From Halanaerobium praevalens DSM 2228 (lineage in GTDB: Bacteria; Bacillota; Halanaerobiia; Halanaerobiales; Halanaerobiaceae): a DNA stretch of 64,000 bases. Position 1 is the first letter of the stretch, and each line of letters starts with the position of its first letter. The position numbers and the translations under genes were made by a program. Positions 9,520-18,308 of the stretch are shown here, in pieces. The stretch lies in the NCBI RefSeq assembly GCF_000165465.1, contig NC_017455.1, forward strand, positions 124,001 through 188,000, given 5' to 3'. Below the pieces are notes generated by a model. That model did no database searches. It was not told where the DNA came from and saw nothing but the letters and a program-made list of their open reading frames with translations.

Positions 9520-10542
9520 ATGAAATTAATAACTTTTGTAGTACCTTGTTATAATTCAGCTGAATATTTAGAGAGATGTGTAGAAACTATTTTACCTGGA
9601 GGAAAAGAAATAGAAATAATTTTAGTTAATGATGGCTCTACAGATCAAACTCCAATGATAATTGATGAATATGTTAATAATTATCCTAATTTAATTAAAG
9701 CAGTGCATAAAGAAAATGGTGGTCATGGTGATGCAGTAATGAAGGGCTTAGAAAAAGCAGAAGGTATATATTTTAAAGTAGTTGATTCTGATGATTGGCT
9801 CAAAATTTCTGCTTTAAAAAAGATTATTGATCAGATAAAGATTTTAGAAAAAAAAGATCAGCAGATTGATTTAATAATAAATAATTATGTTTATGAAAAT
9901 CAATTTGATAATACAAGTAAAGTAATGAAATATACAAATGTTTTGCCAGAAAATAAAATTTTTGATTGGAATGCTTGTGGTAAATTTAGAATATCTCAAT
10001 ATTTGATCATGCATGCAGTCATTTATAGAACGGAAATATTAAAAAAAAGTAATTTATTTTTACCAAAACATACTTTTTATGTAGATAATCTGTTTGTATA
10101 TCAACCCTTTCCTTTTGTAGATAATATTTATTATTTTAATTATGATTTATATCGTTACTTTATTGGTAGAGAAGACCAATCTGTGAATGAGGAAGTCATG
10201 ATAAAACAAGTAGATCAGCAGTTAAAAGTAACTGAAATAATGTTAGAAGCATATGATTTAAATGAAGTAAAACAAAAGTCAGAAAAGCTTGCAAAATATA
10301 TGTTAAATCATTTATCAATGTTAGTCTCAATTACATCTATTTTATTATTTTTAGATGGAAGTAAAGAAAAAATTAAGATTCATAAAAGATTATGGCAAAA
10401 AATAAAGAATAATTATCCTAAAATCTATTTTAAAATAAAATATAAATCATTTTTATTTCCTGTTAGTTTTAAAACTAGTGTAGGTAGAAAAATAGCAATT
10501 ATAATTTACAGGATAACTAAAAAAATATATCACTTTAATTAA
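9520..10542 (+). CDS. Family 2 glycosyltransferase
   Basis: 340-residue GT-A fold glycosyltransferase. The nucleotide-sugar binding region is clear: TFVVPCYNSAEYLERCV at the N-terminus, LVNDGSTDQT, and the metal-binding VDSDDWL motif near residue 90. The C-terminal about 100 residues are basic and moderately hydrophobic and probably associate with the membrane. It is coupled to glf and is likely to use UDP-galactofuranose or another activated sugar. Donor and acceptor cannot be assigned. It is the last gene before a strong terminator. Confidence 0.88.
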   Translation: MKLITFVVPCYNSAEYLERCVETILPGGKEIEIILVNDGSTDQTPMIIDEYVNNYPNLIKAVHKENGGHGDAVMKGLEKAEGIYFKVVDSDDWLKISALKKIIDQIKILEKKDQQIDLIINNYVYENQFDNTSKVMKYTNVLPENKIFDWNACGKFRISQYLIMHAVIYRTEILKKSNLFLPKHTFYVDNLFVYQPFPFVDNIYYFNYDLYRYFIGREDQSVNEEVMIKQVDQQLKVTEIMLEAYDLNEVKQKSEKLAKYMLNHLSMLVSITSILLFLDGSKEKIKIHKRLWQKIKNNYPKIYFKIKYKSFLFPVSFKTSVGRKIAIIIYRITKKIYHFN

Positions 10543-10794
10543 TTGATTTAGTTTATTTTCTCTATTTGGACTAATAATGGTTTAACAATTATCTTTTCTA
10601 TTTTAGCAAGCTTATAAAATTTTGTGATATTTTCATTTTTAAAGTTTAGTTAAAATTTATATTTTATATGTATTAAAAAATAGACAATTATTAAAAATAT
10701 GTATATTTTAATATACATAAGAAATAAAAAATGAATATAAAAAATATTTTTTATAATTTTTAAAAAAATATATAGAAATAATTAATTAAAATTT

Positions 10795-10842
10795 AAAGAC
10801 TATAGATACTTATAATTATAAGTATCTATAGTCTTTTTTTTA
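10795..10842 (+). terminator. Rho-independent terminator of the glycan operon
   Basis: A perfect 42-bp palindrome (10795-10836) centred on tataa|ttata with effectively no loop, immediately followed by a T-run. The 10543-10794 stretch before it is extremely AT-rich and shows nothing else recognisable. Confidence 0.85.
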
Positions 10843-10888
10843 TATTATTTTTTAAAAAAAGGTGATGAAATGATTATTTTTTTCTTTT

Positions 10889-10904
10889 AGGTATAATATA
10901 TGCA
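10889..10904 (+). promoter_or_regulatory. Weak candidate -24/-12 (sigma-54) or TATAAT promoter
   Basis: The string aGGtataatatatGCa keeps the GG-N10-GC spacing of sigma-54 promoters and resembles the better site at 17034-17048, but it lacks the leading T and the TTGC. It also contains TATAAT, so an ordinary sigma-A -10 is equally possible. It lies about 50 bp upstream of the coaD-like fragment that heads the CoA-ester operon. Confidence 0.25.
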
Positions 10905-10951
10905 TTTATTATTTAGTGAATATATTATTTATTCCCAAGAGGATATTCTTT

Positions 10952-11200
10952 ATGATTAAAAATGTTTATCTAGTTAAATATGATCCTATAACAATTGTTC
11001 AATTGAATATCATAAGAAGAGCAAATAAATTCGTTAATAAGTTAATTATTAGCATTTATATAAACGAAAATATTAATTTTTGCTTTAGTCCCTTGGAAAG
11101 AAAAAATACAATTAAAAAAGTTGCAAAAGAAGTTAGCTGTGAATATTATGATGGGTTATTAATTAGTTTTATGAAAACGTTTAATTCTAATTTAAATTAG
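10952..11200 (+). pseudogene. CoaD-like N-terminal fragment (degenerate phosphopantetheine adenylyltransferase)
   Basis: An 82-residue reading frame that lines up with the first half of phosphopantetheine adenylyltransferase: YDPITIVQLNIIRRANKF corresponds to the FDPITNGHLDIIERAxKxF region, and FSPLERKNTIKKVAKE to FSLEERVELIKE. It stops before the RGLR segment, so the second half (about 80 residues) is missing. The nucleotidyltransferase signature TNGH is changed to TIVQ, removing the catalytic His. The frame can be extended to a GTG at 10916, but the ATG at 10952 has AAGAGG nine bases upstream. It ends right at the Shine-Dalgarno of maoC. It is a decayed paralogue or a short non-catalytic protein; a real coaD must be elsewhere. 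Confidence 0.65.
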
Positions 11201-11211
11201 GAGTGGGTATA

Positions 11212-11634
11212 ATGAAAAAAGGATTTAGTATCAATGAAATGGAAATAGGACAAGAGGCTAGTTTTTCTAAAACGATTACTGAAGCTGATGTATCTCTTTA
11301 TGCTGGTGTTACAGGTGATTTAAATCCAGCTCATATTAATGAAGAATATGCAAAAAAAACTATATTTAAAGGCAGAATTGCACATGGAATGCTTGGTTCT
11401 GGTTTTATTTCTGCTGTTTTAGGTACAAAATTACCTGGCCCCGGAACAATTTATATTTCTCAAAAAGTTAAATTTACTGCACCAGTTAAAATTGGTGATA
11501 CTGTTACAGCTACAGTTAGAGTTAAGAATAAAAATGAAGAAAAAAACAGAGTTATTATGGATACAATTTGTACTACTCAAGAAGGAAAAGAAGTAATTGT
11601 TGGTGAAGCAGTTTTAATGCCACCAAAGAAATAA
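11212..11634 (+). CDS. MaoC-family (R)-specific enoyl-CoA hydratase
   Basis: 140-residue single hot-dog-fold protein of the MaoC/PhaJ type, hydrating enoyl-CoA to (R)-3-hydroxyacyl-CoA. The catalytic dyad Asp36 and His41 is present in GDLNPAHINEEYA, followed by the hydratase helix GRIAHGMLGSGF. The ATG at 11212 is preferred over the GTG at 11203 because TTAGGAGTGG lies just upstream. It begins the CoA-ester operon together with hbd, crt and bcd. With Crt, which makes the (S) isomer, the cell could handle both stereoisomers of 3-hydroxybutyryl-CoA. Confidence 0.88.
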   Translation: MKKGFSINEMEIGQEASFSKTITEADVSLYAGVTGDLNPAHINEEYAKKTIFKGRIAHGMLGSGFISAVLGTKLPGPGTIYISQKVKFTAPVKIGDTVTATVRVKNKNEEKNRVIMDTICTTQEGKEVIVGEAVLMPPKK

Positions 11635-11659
11635 TTATTTAGTATGTAATAAATGATCA

Positions 11660-11677
11660 ATATTAGTTGACTAATAT
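11660..11677 (+). other. Inverted repeat upstream of hbd
   Basis: atattag-ttga-ctaatat forms an 18-bp hairpin or operator-like palindrome 22 bp before the hbd start. There is no T-run. Could be a regulator site or RNA hairpin; no regulator can be assigned. Confidence 0.3.
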
Positions 11678-11698
11678 CAGAAAGGGGAAGTTTGCGTT

Positions 11699-12541
11699 AT
11701 GAATAAAATTGGTATTTTAGGTGCAGGAACAATGGGAAATGGAATTGCTAATGTTATAGCTAAAAATGAATATCAGGTGATAATGGTAGATATTGATCAA
11801 GAAAATTTAGAAAAAGGCTATAAAAATATTGAAAAAAGCCTCAGTCGTTCTGTTAAAAAAGAAAGAATAACTGAAGCCGAAAAGAAAGCAATTTTAGACC
11901 GAATAGAAACTGCTTCCAAATTAGAGGCCTTAGCAGAGGTAGATTTAGTAATAGAAGCAGTAATTGAAAACTTAGAAATCAAGAAAGATATTTTCAAAAA
12001 ACTTGATCAGATAGTTAAGGATGAGGCTATACTAGCTACTAATACATCTGCTTTAAGTATTACTGAAATTGCAGCTGCCACAGCTAGAAGAGAAAATGTT
12101 ATTGGTATTCACTTTTTTAATCCAGTACCAATGATGAAACTTGTAGAAGTTATTAGAGCTGCTGAAACTTCTGATGCTTGCTATGATAAAGTAGAAGAGC
12201 TTGTAAAATCAATTAATAAAGAAGCAGTTAAAGTCAATGAAGCTCCTGGCTTTGTTGTTAATAGGATTTTAATTCCAATGATTAATGAGGCTGCTTATAT
12301 TTTACAAGAAGGAGTTTCTTCTGCTGAAGATATTGATTTAGCTATGAAATTGGGTGCAAATCATCCAATAGGACCTTTAGCTTTAGCTGATTTAATTGGA
12401 CTTGATGTCTGTTTAGCAATTATGGAAACTCTACATTCAGAACTTGGGGAAGATAAATATCGTCCCTGTCCTTTACTGAAAAAGAAAGTTAGGGCTGAAC
12501 AGTTAGGTAGAAAATCTAAAAAAGGTTTTTATAATTACTAA
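11699..12541 (+). CDS. hbd: 3-hydroxybutyryl-CoA dehydrogenase
   Basis: 280-residue NAD(P)-dependent dehydrogenase interconverting acetoacetyl-CoA and (S)-3-hydroxybutyryl-CoA. The N-terminal dinucleotide fold reads GILGAGTMGNGIA, the catalytic His138 lies in IGIHFFNPVPMMKLVEV, and the C-terminal helical domain has NRILIPMINEAAY and GANHPIGPL. Length is that of clostridial Hbd. Start ATG 11699 follows AAAGGGGAAG. It is one step of the butyryl-CoA pathway encoded by its neighbours (thl, crt, bcd-etfBA). Confidence 0.95.
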   Translation: MNKIGILGAGTMGNGIANVIAKNEYQVIMVDIDQENLEKGYKNIEKSLSRSVKKERITEAEKKAILDRIETASKLEALAEVDLVIEAVIENLEIKKDIFKKLDQIVKDEAILATNTSALSITEIAAATARRENVIGIHFFNPVPMMKLVEVIRAAETSDACYDKVEELVKSINKEAVKVNEAPGFVVNRILIPMINEAAYILQEGVSSAEDIDLAMKLGANHPIGPLALADLIGLDVCLAIMETLHSELGEDKYRPCPLLKKKVRAEQLGRKSKKGFYNY

Positions 12542-12553
12542 AAAGTTAAATAT

Positions 12554-12585
12554 CAGCTGCCCCGAATTTATATTTGGGACAGCTG
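12554..12585 (+). other. Hairpin in hbd-crt gap (attenuator-like)
   Basis: cagctgccccgaat pairs with atttgggacagctg (one mismatch, one G-U) around a TTAT loop. Only TTTCATAAAA follows, so termination would be partial at best. It probably tunes read-through from hbd to crt. Confidence 0.45.
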
Positions 12586-12629
12586 TTTCATAAAAGATTT
12601 AACTAGACAGTCAATTAAGGGAGGCAAAG

Positions 12630-13412
12630 ATGAATTATAATAATTTAATTCTTAACTTTGAAAATGAAATTGCTATTATAAAAATTAATAGACCTAAAGC
12701 TTTAAATGCTTTAAATAAAGAAACTTTAGAAGAGTTAGACCTAGCTATCACTGATTTAGATAAAAACGATAAAATTAAAACAGTTATTATTAGTGGAGAA
12801 GGTAAAAAGGCTTTTGTTGCAGGTGCTGATATATCTGAAATGAAAAGCATGAATGTAAAAGAAGCTAAAGATTTTTCTTTATTAGGTAATCAAGTTTTTA
12901 ACAAAATAGAAAATTCAACTAAAATATTTATTGCAGCAGTTAATGGTTATGCTTTAGGTGGAGGTTGTGAACTTGCTTTAGCTTGTGATATTAGAATTGC
13001 AGCTAAAGGAGCAAAGTTTGGCCAACCAGAAATTAATTTAGGTATTATTCCTGGTTTTGGAGGAACTCAACGTTTAACTAAAGTTATTGGTAAATCCCAA
13101 GCCTTAGAATTGATTTTAACTGGTGATAATATTGATGCTGAAGAAGCTAAAATTTTAAAATTAGTTAATCAGATTGTAGAAGTAGAAGATATTATGGAAA
13201 AGGCAAAATTGATTGCTGAAAAAATAGCTAAGAAATCTGCTCCTATTATTTCTACTGCTAAAGAAGCTGTAAATTTCGCCTTAGAACATCCTTCTGCAGA
13301 AGGAAGTAAATTTGAAGCTAATTTATTTAGTACTTGTTTTAGTACTAAAGATCAAAAAGAAGGTATGCAGGCATTTTTAAATAATAGGAAAGCTGATTTT
13401 AAGAATGAATAA
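12630..13412 (+). CDS. crt: Enoyl-CoA hydratase (crotonase)
   Basis: 260-residue crotonase-fold enzyme dehydrating (S)-3-hydroxybutyryl-CoA to crotonyl-CoA. The oxyanion-hole segment AFVAGADISEM, catalytic Glu114 in GGGCELALACD and Glu134 in GQPEINLGIIPG are all present with the canonical 20-residue spacing. Start ATG 12630 follows GGGAGG. It sits between hbd and the acyl-CoA dehydrogenase, the usual order of the C4 pathway. Confidence 0.94.
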   Translation: MNYNNLILNFENEIAIIKINRPKALNALNKETLEELDLAITDLDKNDKIKTVIISGEGKKAFVAGADISEMKSMNVKEAKDFSLLGNQVFNKIENSTKIFIAAVNGYALGGGCELALACDIRIAAKGAKFGQPEINLGIIPGFGGTQRLTKVIGKSQALELILTGDNIDAEEAKILKLVNQIVEVEDIMEKAKLIAEKIAKKSAPIISTAKEAVNFALEHPSAEGSKFEANLFSTCFSTKDQKEGMQAFLNNRKADFKNE

Positions 13413-13503
13413 ATAAGCTGTAAAGGGATTTAATTGGAAACTTATAAATAATAAATGAAGCTGATAGTAGTAAATAACAAAGTATAAATTTGGAGGTAAA
13501 AAA

Positions 13504-14643
13504 ATGGATTTTAATTTAACTAGTACTCAAGAAATGATACAAAAAGTCGTAAGAGATTTTGCAGAAAATGAAGTAAAGGATATAGCAGCTGAGATAGATG
13601 AAACATGTGAATTTCCACAAGAAAATGTAAACAAGATGGCTGCTGCAGATATGTTAGGAATTCCTTTTCCTGAAAAATATGATGGTTCAGGTGGTGATAC
13701 TTTAAGTTATGTATTAGCTATTGAAGAATTATCAAAAGCTTGTGCTACTCATGGTATTATTTTATCTGCTCATACTTCTTTAGGTGCTCACCCTATTTAT
13801 CAATTTGGAAATGAAGAGCAGAAAGAAAAGTATTTAAAGCCTTTAGCAAGAGGAGATAAATTAGGAGCTTTTGGTTTAACAGAACCAGATGCAGGAACTG
13901 ATGCATCAGCTCAAAAAACAACAGCAGAACTTGATGGTGATGAATATGTTTTAAACGGATCAAAGATATTTATTACTAATGCTGGTGTGGCAGATACATT
14001 TATAGTTTTTGCAATGACTGATAAAAGCAAAGGAACTAGAGGAATTAGTGCCTTTATTGTAGAAAAAGAATATCCAGGATTTTCTGTTGGTAAAAAAGAA
14101 AATAAATTAGGAATTAATGCTTCTGATACAAGAGAGTTAATTTTTAAAGATTGTAGAGTACCTAAAGAAAATTTATTAGGAAAAGAAGGTATGGGCTTTA
14201 AGATTGCAATGGCAACTTTAGATGGAGGAAGAATTGGAGTTGCAGCTCAGGCATTAGGTATTGCTCAAAGAGCTTTAGATGAAACAGTACAATATGTAAA
14301 AGAAAGACAGCAGTTTGGCCGTGCTATCTCTAAATTCCAAGGTTTACAGTGGGAAATTGCAGAGATGGCAACAAAAGTAGAAGCAGCAAGATTATTAGTT
14401 TACAAAGCTGCTAAAACTAAAGATTCAGGTCAAAGATTCTCAAAAGAAGCAGCAATGGCTAAATATTATGCTTCAGAAGCAGCATTTGCTGTTGCAAACA
14501 AAGCTATCCAATTACATGGTGGTTATGGATACATTAAAGAATACCCAGTTGAGCGCTTATTGCGTGATGCAAAAATTACAGAAATTTATGAGGGTACAAC
14601 AGAAGTACAAAAAATGGTAATCGCAGGTTCTTTATTAAATTAA
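13504..14643 (+). CDS. bcd: Acyl-CoA dehydrogenase (butyryl-CoA type)
   Basis: 379-residue FAD enzyme interconverting crotonyl-CoA and butyryl-CoA with EtfAB as electron partner. It has the three-part acyl-CoA dehydrogenase fold: helical N-domain, beta middle domain (FGLTEPDAGTDASAQ), and C-terminal helical domain with QLHGGYGYIKEYPVERLLRD. The catalytic base Glu363 is in the IYEGT motif. Start ATG 13504 follows GGAGG. The direct downstream position of etfB-etfA supports an electron-bifurcating Bcd/Etf complex. Confidence 0.93.
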   Translation: MDFNLTSTQEMIQKVVRDFAENEVKDIAAEIDETCEFPQENVNKMAAADMLGIPFPEKYDGSGGDTLSYVLAIEELSKACATHGIILSAHTSLGAHPIYQFGNEEQKEKYLKPLARGDKLGAFGLTEPDAGTDASAQKTTAELDGDEYVLNGSKIFITNAGVADTFIVFAMTDKSKGTRGISAFIVEKEYPGFSVGKKENKLGINASDTRELIFKDCRVPKENLLGKEGMGFKIAMATLDGGRIGVAAQALGIAQRALDETVQYVKERQQFGRAISKFQGLQWEIAEMATKVEAARLLVYKAAKTKDSGQRFSKEAAMAKYYASEAAFAVANKAIQLHGGYGYIKEYPVERLLRDAKITEIYEGTTEVQKMVIAGSLLN

Positions 14644-14671
14644 TTGGGATTTATAAACAGGAGGTAAAATA

Positions 14672-15460
14672 ATGAATATATTAGTATGTGTAAAACAAGT
14701 ACCAGATACAGATGAAGTTAGAATTGATGAAGAAAACGGAACATTGATTAGAGATGGTGTACCAAGTATTATTAATCCAGAAGATAAAATAGCTTTAGAA
14801 GAAGCAGTTAGATTAAAAGAAGAGCAGGGAGGAAAGGTTACTGTAATTAGTATGGGACCACCTCAGGCAAAAACAGCTCTTTTAGAAGCATATGCAATGG
14901 GAGCAGATGAATGTATTTTAGTATCAGATAGAGCTTTTGCTGGTTCTGATACCTGGGCTACTTCTTATACTTTAGCTCAAGGAATTAAAAATGCAGGTGA
15001 ATTTGATATTATTTTCTGTGGTCGTCAGGCAATTGATGGAGATACAGCGCAAGTTGGACCACAGATAGCTGAAAATCTTGGTATGCCTCAAATCACTTAT
15101 GTTCGTGGTTTAGAAGTAGAAGGTGAAAAAGTTAAAGCTAAAAGAGCTTTAGAGGATGGATATAGTGTTGTAGAAACAAAAATGCCTGTTTTATTAACAG
15201 TTATTGATGGTTTAAATAAACCACGTTATCCTTCTATTAAAAGAGTAGTTGCTGCTTTTAAAAAGGAAGATTGTATTAAAGTATGGTCAACAGATGATTT
15301 TGAAGTTGACATGTCTAAACTAGGACTTGATGCTTCTCCAACTCAGGTATATGATACTTTTGTGCCAACAAATGAGAAAAAAGGAGAATTTTTAGAAGGA
15401 AATGAAAAAGAAAAAGTAGAAAAATTACTAGAAAAATTAAAACTAGAACAGGTATTATAA
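14672..15460 (+). CDS. etfB: Electron transfer flavoprotein, beta subunit
   Basis: 262-residue EtfB. The N-terminus MNILVCVKQVPDTDEVRID and FCGRQAIDGDTAQVGPQIAE are family signatures; the latter binds the second nucleotide (FAD in bifurcating Etf, AMP in others). It forms a heterodimer with the EtfA encoded 20 bp downstream and transfers electrons to or from the acyl-CoA dehydrogenase. AGGAGG precedes the ATG. Confidence 0.94.
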   Translation: MNILVCVKQVPDTDEVRIDEENGTLIRDGVPSIINPEDKIALEEAVRLKEEQGGKVTVISMGPPQAKTALLEAYAMGADECILVSDRAFAGSDTWATSYTLAQGIKNAGEFDIIFCGRQAIDGDTAQVGPQIAENLGMPQITYVRGLEVEGEKVKAKRALEDGYSVVETKMPVLLTVIDGLNKPRYPSIKRVVAAFKKEDCIKVWSTDDFEVDMSKLGLDASPTQVYDTFVPTNEKKGEFLEGNEKEKVEKLLEKLKLEQVL

Positions 15461-15479
15461 TCATAGGAGGAATAGTTGA

Positions 15480-16736
15480 ATGTTAAATATATTTGAAGAT
15501 AAGTGTGTCGGGTGTGGAGTTTGTGTAACTAGCTGTCCATTTGATGCTTTAAAAATGGAAAATGATATAGCAGTTGTTGATACAGAAAAATGTACTATGT
15601 GTGGTATTTGTGTTAAAAAATGTAATTTTGATGCAATGGAAATTGATAAAGAAGAAACAGGTGAAAAACAAGATATCTCTGGTTACAAAGGTGTTTGGGT
15701 ATTAGCTGAGCAGAGAGGTAATAAATTACTAGATGTTTCTTTTGAACTATGTAGTGAAGGAAGAAAATTAGCTGATGAATTAGGTACAAGCTTATCTGTA
15801 ATTGTATTAGGATCAGATGTAAAAGAAGAAGCAAAAGAATTATTTGCTTACAAAGCAGATAATGTATATATTGTGGAAGATGAAGAACTAAAAGATTACA
15901 GAACAGAAACTTATACAGCTGTTATTTGTGACTTAATTAATGAATTTAAACCAGAAATAGTTCTTTTAGGAGCAACTCATAACGGTAGAGACTTAGGACC
16001 TCGTATTTCTGCTCGTTTAGATACAGGTTTAACAGCTGATTGTACAAAACTTGAAATTGATAAAGAAAGAAATATTTTACTTCAAACTAGACCAGCATTT
16101 GGTGGTAACTTAATGGCAACTATTATTTGTCCTGATCACAGACCACAAATGTCTACAGTTAGACCAGGAGTTATGGAAAAAGCTGAGCCAGATCACAGTA
16201 AAACTGGTGAAATTGAAGAGATTGAAGTAGAGATTAATGCTGAAAATGTTAATTCTCAGATTACTGATAGTGGTAAGATAATTAACCTTAAATCAGATTT
16301 ATCAGATATTGATATTTTCACAACAATTAAAGAAATTGTAAAAGAAGCTAAAGCAAGTGTTAATTTAGAAGATGCTGATATTATTGTTTCTGGAGGTAGA
16401 GGTGTAGGTAGTCCAGAAAACTTCGAATTAATAGAAGAATTAGCTACTGTTTTAGGAGGAGAAGTAGGAGCTTCTCGCGCAGTAGTAGATGAAGGTTGGA
16501 TTGAAAAACCACACCAGGTTGGACAAACTGGTAAGACAGTTAAGCCAAAAGTATATTTTGCTTGTGGTATTTCAGGAGCTATCCAGCATAAAGCAGGAAT
16601 GGAAAACTCTAATTTAATTATTGCAATTAATACTGATCAAGATGCTCCAATTTTTGAGATCTGTGACTATGGTCTTGTTGGAGACTTGAAAAAAATTGTA
16701 CCATTACTTAGTAAAGCTTTTGCAGAACTTAAGTAA
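15480..16736 (+). CDS. etfA: Electron transfer flavoprotein, alpha subunit with N-terminal 2x[4Fe-4S] ferredoxin domain
   Basis: 418-residue EtfA carrying a bacterial ferredoxin module at its N-terminus: Cys9, 12, 15, 19 and Cys38, 41, 44, 48 form two CxxCxxCxxxC clusters. The Etf alpha domain follows, with the FAD-binding C-terminal half (VSGGRGVGSPENFELIEELA, QVGQTGKTVKPKVYFACGISGAIQHKAGM). Ferredoxin-fused EtfA is known from bifurcating complexes such as caffeyl-CoA reductase CarE. Here it suggests that NADH-driven crotonyl-CoA reduction is coupled to ferredoxin reduction. Bifurcation itself is inferred. Confidence 0.93.
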   Translation: MLNIFEDKCVGCGVCVTSCPFDALKMENDIAVVDTEKCTMCGICVKKCNFDAMEIDKEETGEKQDISGYKGVWVLAEQRGNKLLDVSFELCSEGRKLADELGTSLSVIVLGSDVKEEAKELFAYKADNVYIVEDEELKDYRTETYTAVICDLINEFKPEIVLLGATHNGRDLGPRISARLDTGLTADCTKLEIDKERNILLQTRPAFGGNLMATIICPDHRPQMSTVRPGVMEKAEPDHSKTGEIEEIEVEINAENVNSQITDSGKIINLKSDLSDIDIFTTIKEIVKEAKASVNLEDADIIVSGGRGVGSPENFELIEELATVLGGEVGASRAVVDEGWIEKPHQVGQTGKTVKPKVYFACGISGAIQHKAGMENSNLIIAINTDQDAPIFEICDYGLVGDLKKIVPLLSKAFAELK

Positions 16737-16768
16737 ATATTAATTATAAATTTAACTTTTAAGAATAA

Positions 16769-16806
16769 GGGCCAGTAAAGTATTTTAATGCTTTATTGGT
16801 CTTTTT
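16769..16806 (+). terminator. Terminator after etfA
   Basis: ggccagtaaagta pairs with tgctttattggtc (some G-U pairs) and is followed by TTTTTATT. It ends the maoC-etfA operon. Confidence 0.8.
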
Positions 16807-16869
16807 ATTATATATTATCTATTTTAAGAACATCATAAAATGAATGAGATCAGTTTAAATAAGAGCTAG

Positions 16870-16889
16870 ATGTAGCATAATCAATACAT
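16870..16889 (+). promoter_or_regulatory. Possible upstream activator site for the sigma-54 promoter
   Basis: atgta-N10-tacat is an inverted repeat about 150 bp upstream of the -24/-12 element, the usual distance for a bacterial enhancer-binding protein. A second candidate, aatcc-N12-ggatt, lies at 16984-17005. Both are short and the choice between them is a guess. The rest of the 16807-17033 gap is AT-rich with nothing else recognised. Confidence 0.25.
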
Positions 16890-17033
16890 AGTGTAGAAAA
16901 AAGCATACAAAATATAAATAATATTTTATGAAATAATTTAATAATTATAAAAAAATATATAAATTAAATTATTATTATCCTTAAATCCTTATTATAACAG
17001 GGATTATAAAAAAATATATATATTTTATACTTT

Positions 17034-17048
17034 TGGTATGATAATTGC
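17034..17048 (+). promoter_or_regulatory. Sigma-54 (-24/-12) promoter of the thl-CoA-transferase-gntP operon
   Basis: TGGtatgataaTTGC keeps the invariant GG and GC separated by exactly 10 bases and matches the TGGCACG-N4-TTGC consensus at its key positions (TGG, G, TTGC). Transcription would start near 17060, about 20 bases before the Shine-Dalgarno of the thiolase. A sigma-54 activator gene lies immediately after this operon (21919), which supports the call. Confidence 0.7.
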
Positions 17049-17091
17049 ACTATATTATAGATGGATAATAAAAAAATGGAGGTTGTTAATA

Positions 17092-18273
17092 ATGAAAGAA
17101 GTTGTAATAGTTAGTGCTTTAAGAACAGCAGTTGGTAGTTTTGGTGGTTATTTCAAAAATGTTTCTGCAGTAAATTTAGGTGCAGATGTGATTAAAAAAG
17201 TTTTAGAAGAAACAAAATTAGATCCAGCCTCAATTGATGAAGTTATTTTAGGTAATGTACTTCAAGCTGGTCTTGGTCAGAATCCAGCTAGACAGGCAGC
17301 AATAAAAGCTGGTATTCCGAAAGAAGTTCCAGCAATGACTGTAAATAAAGTTTGTGGTTCTGGTTTAAAAACAGTAAACTTAGCTGCTCAAGCAATAAAA
17401 GCAGGAGATGGAGAAATCTTTATAGTTGGTGGAATGGAAAATATGAGTCAAGCGCCGTATTTGGATCAAAAAGGGCGTTGGGGGAAAAAAATGGGAGATA
17501 GTAACTCTATAGATGAAATGATAAAAGATGGACTTTGGTGTGCATTTAATGATTATCATATGGGAATTACTGCTGAAAACATTGCTGAAAAATGGAATTT
17601 AAGTCGAAAAGAGCAAGATGAGTTTGCTGCAATGAGTCAGCAGAGAGCTGAAAAAGCAATGGCTGAAAATAAATTTAAAAATGAAATTGTACCTATTATT
17701 ATTCCACAAAGACGTGGAGATGATTTAATAGTTAATAAGGATGAATATCCAAGAAAAGGTGTTACAGTTGATGGTTTGAGCAAATTAAGACCTGCATTTA
17801 AAAAAGATGGAACAGTTACTGCAGGCAATGCTTCTGGAATAAATGATGGAGCTGCAATTTTACTTGTAATGTCTAAAGAGAAAGCTCAAGAATTAAATTT
17901 AGAGATATTAGTAAATATTACTTCTTATGCTTCTGCAGGAGTTGATCCAGCAATTATGGGGACAGGACCTATTCCTGCAACAAGAAAAGCACTTACTAAA
18001 GCTGATCTAAAAATTGATGATTTAGATTTAATAGAAGCAAATGAAGCTTTTGCTTCACAATCATTAGCTGTTATTAAAGAATTAGGACTTGATACTGAAA
18101 AAGTAAATGTAAATGGTGGCTCTATTTCTATTGGACATCCAATAGGTGCAAGTGGAGCTCGAATCTTAGTTACTTTAATTCATGAAATGATTAAAAGAAA
18201 ATCAAAAAAAGGACTAGCAACCCTTTGTATTGGTGGTGGACAAGGAGCAGCTACATTAGTTACACGTGACTAA
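17092..18273 (+). CDS. thlA: Acetyl-CoA C-acetyltransferase (thiolase)
   Basis: 393-residue biosynthetic-type thiolase condensing or cleaving acetoacetyl-CoA. Active-site Cys88 lies in NKVCGSGLK, the catalytic His is in [11 protein letters not shown] and the second Cys in [11 protein letters not shown]. The ATG at 17092 is chosen over the upstream ATG at 17038 because GGAGG is placed correctly and the extra N-terminal residues are not thiolase-like; the sigma-54 promoter also overlaps 17038. First gene of the operon with a CoA-transferase and a GntP permease. Confidence 0.94.
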   Translation: MKEVVIVSALRTAVGSFGGYFKNVSAVNLGADVIKKVLEETKLDPASIDEVILGNVLQAGLGQNPARQAAIKAGIPKEVPAMTVNKVCGSGLKTVNLAAQAIKAGDGEIFIVGGMENMSQAPYLDQKGRWGKKMGDSNSIDEMIKDGLWCAFNDYHMGITAENIAEKWNLSRKEQDEFAAMSQQRAEKAMAENKFKNEIVPIIIPQRRGDDLIVNKDEYPRKGVTVDGLSKLRPAFKKDGTVTAGNASGINDGAAILLVMSKEKAQELNLEILVNITSYASAGVDPAIMGTGPIPATRKALTKADLKIDDLDLIEANEAFASQSLAVIKELGLDTEKVNVNGGSISIGHPIGASGARILVTLIHEMIKRKSKKGLATLCIGGGQGAATLVTRD

Positions 18274-18308
18274 ATAAATTAATTATTAATTAAATGGGGG
18301 GTTATAAA

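Noticed and set aside
10870-10890. Six-codon leader peptide (MIIFFF) before the coaD-like fragment
   Set aside because: It has an acceptable ribosome binding site, but a frame this short in AT-rich DNA is expected by chance and no attenuator follows.
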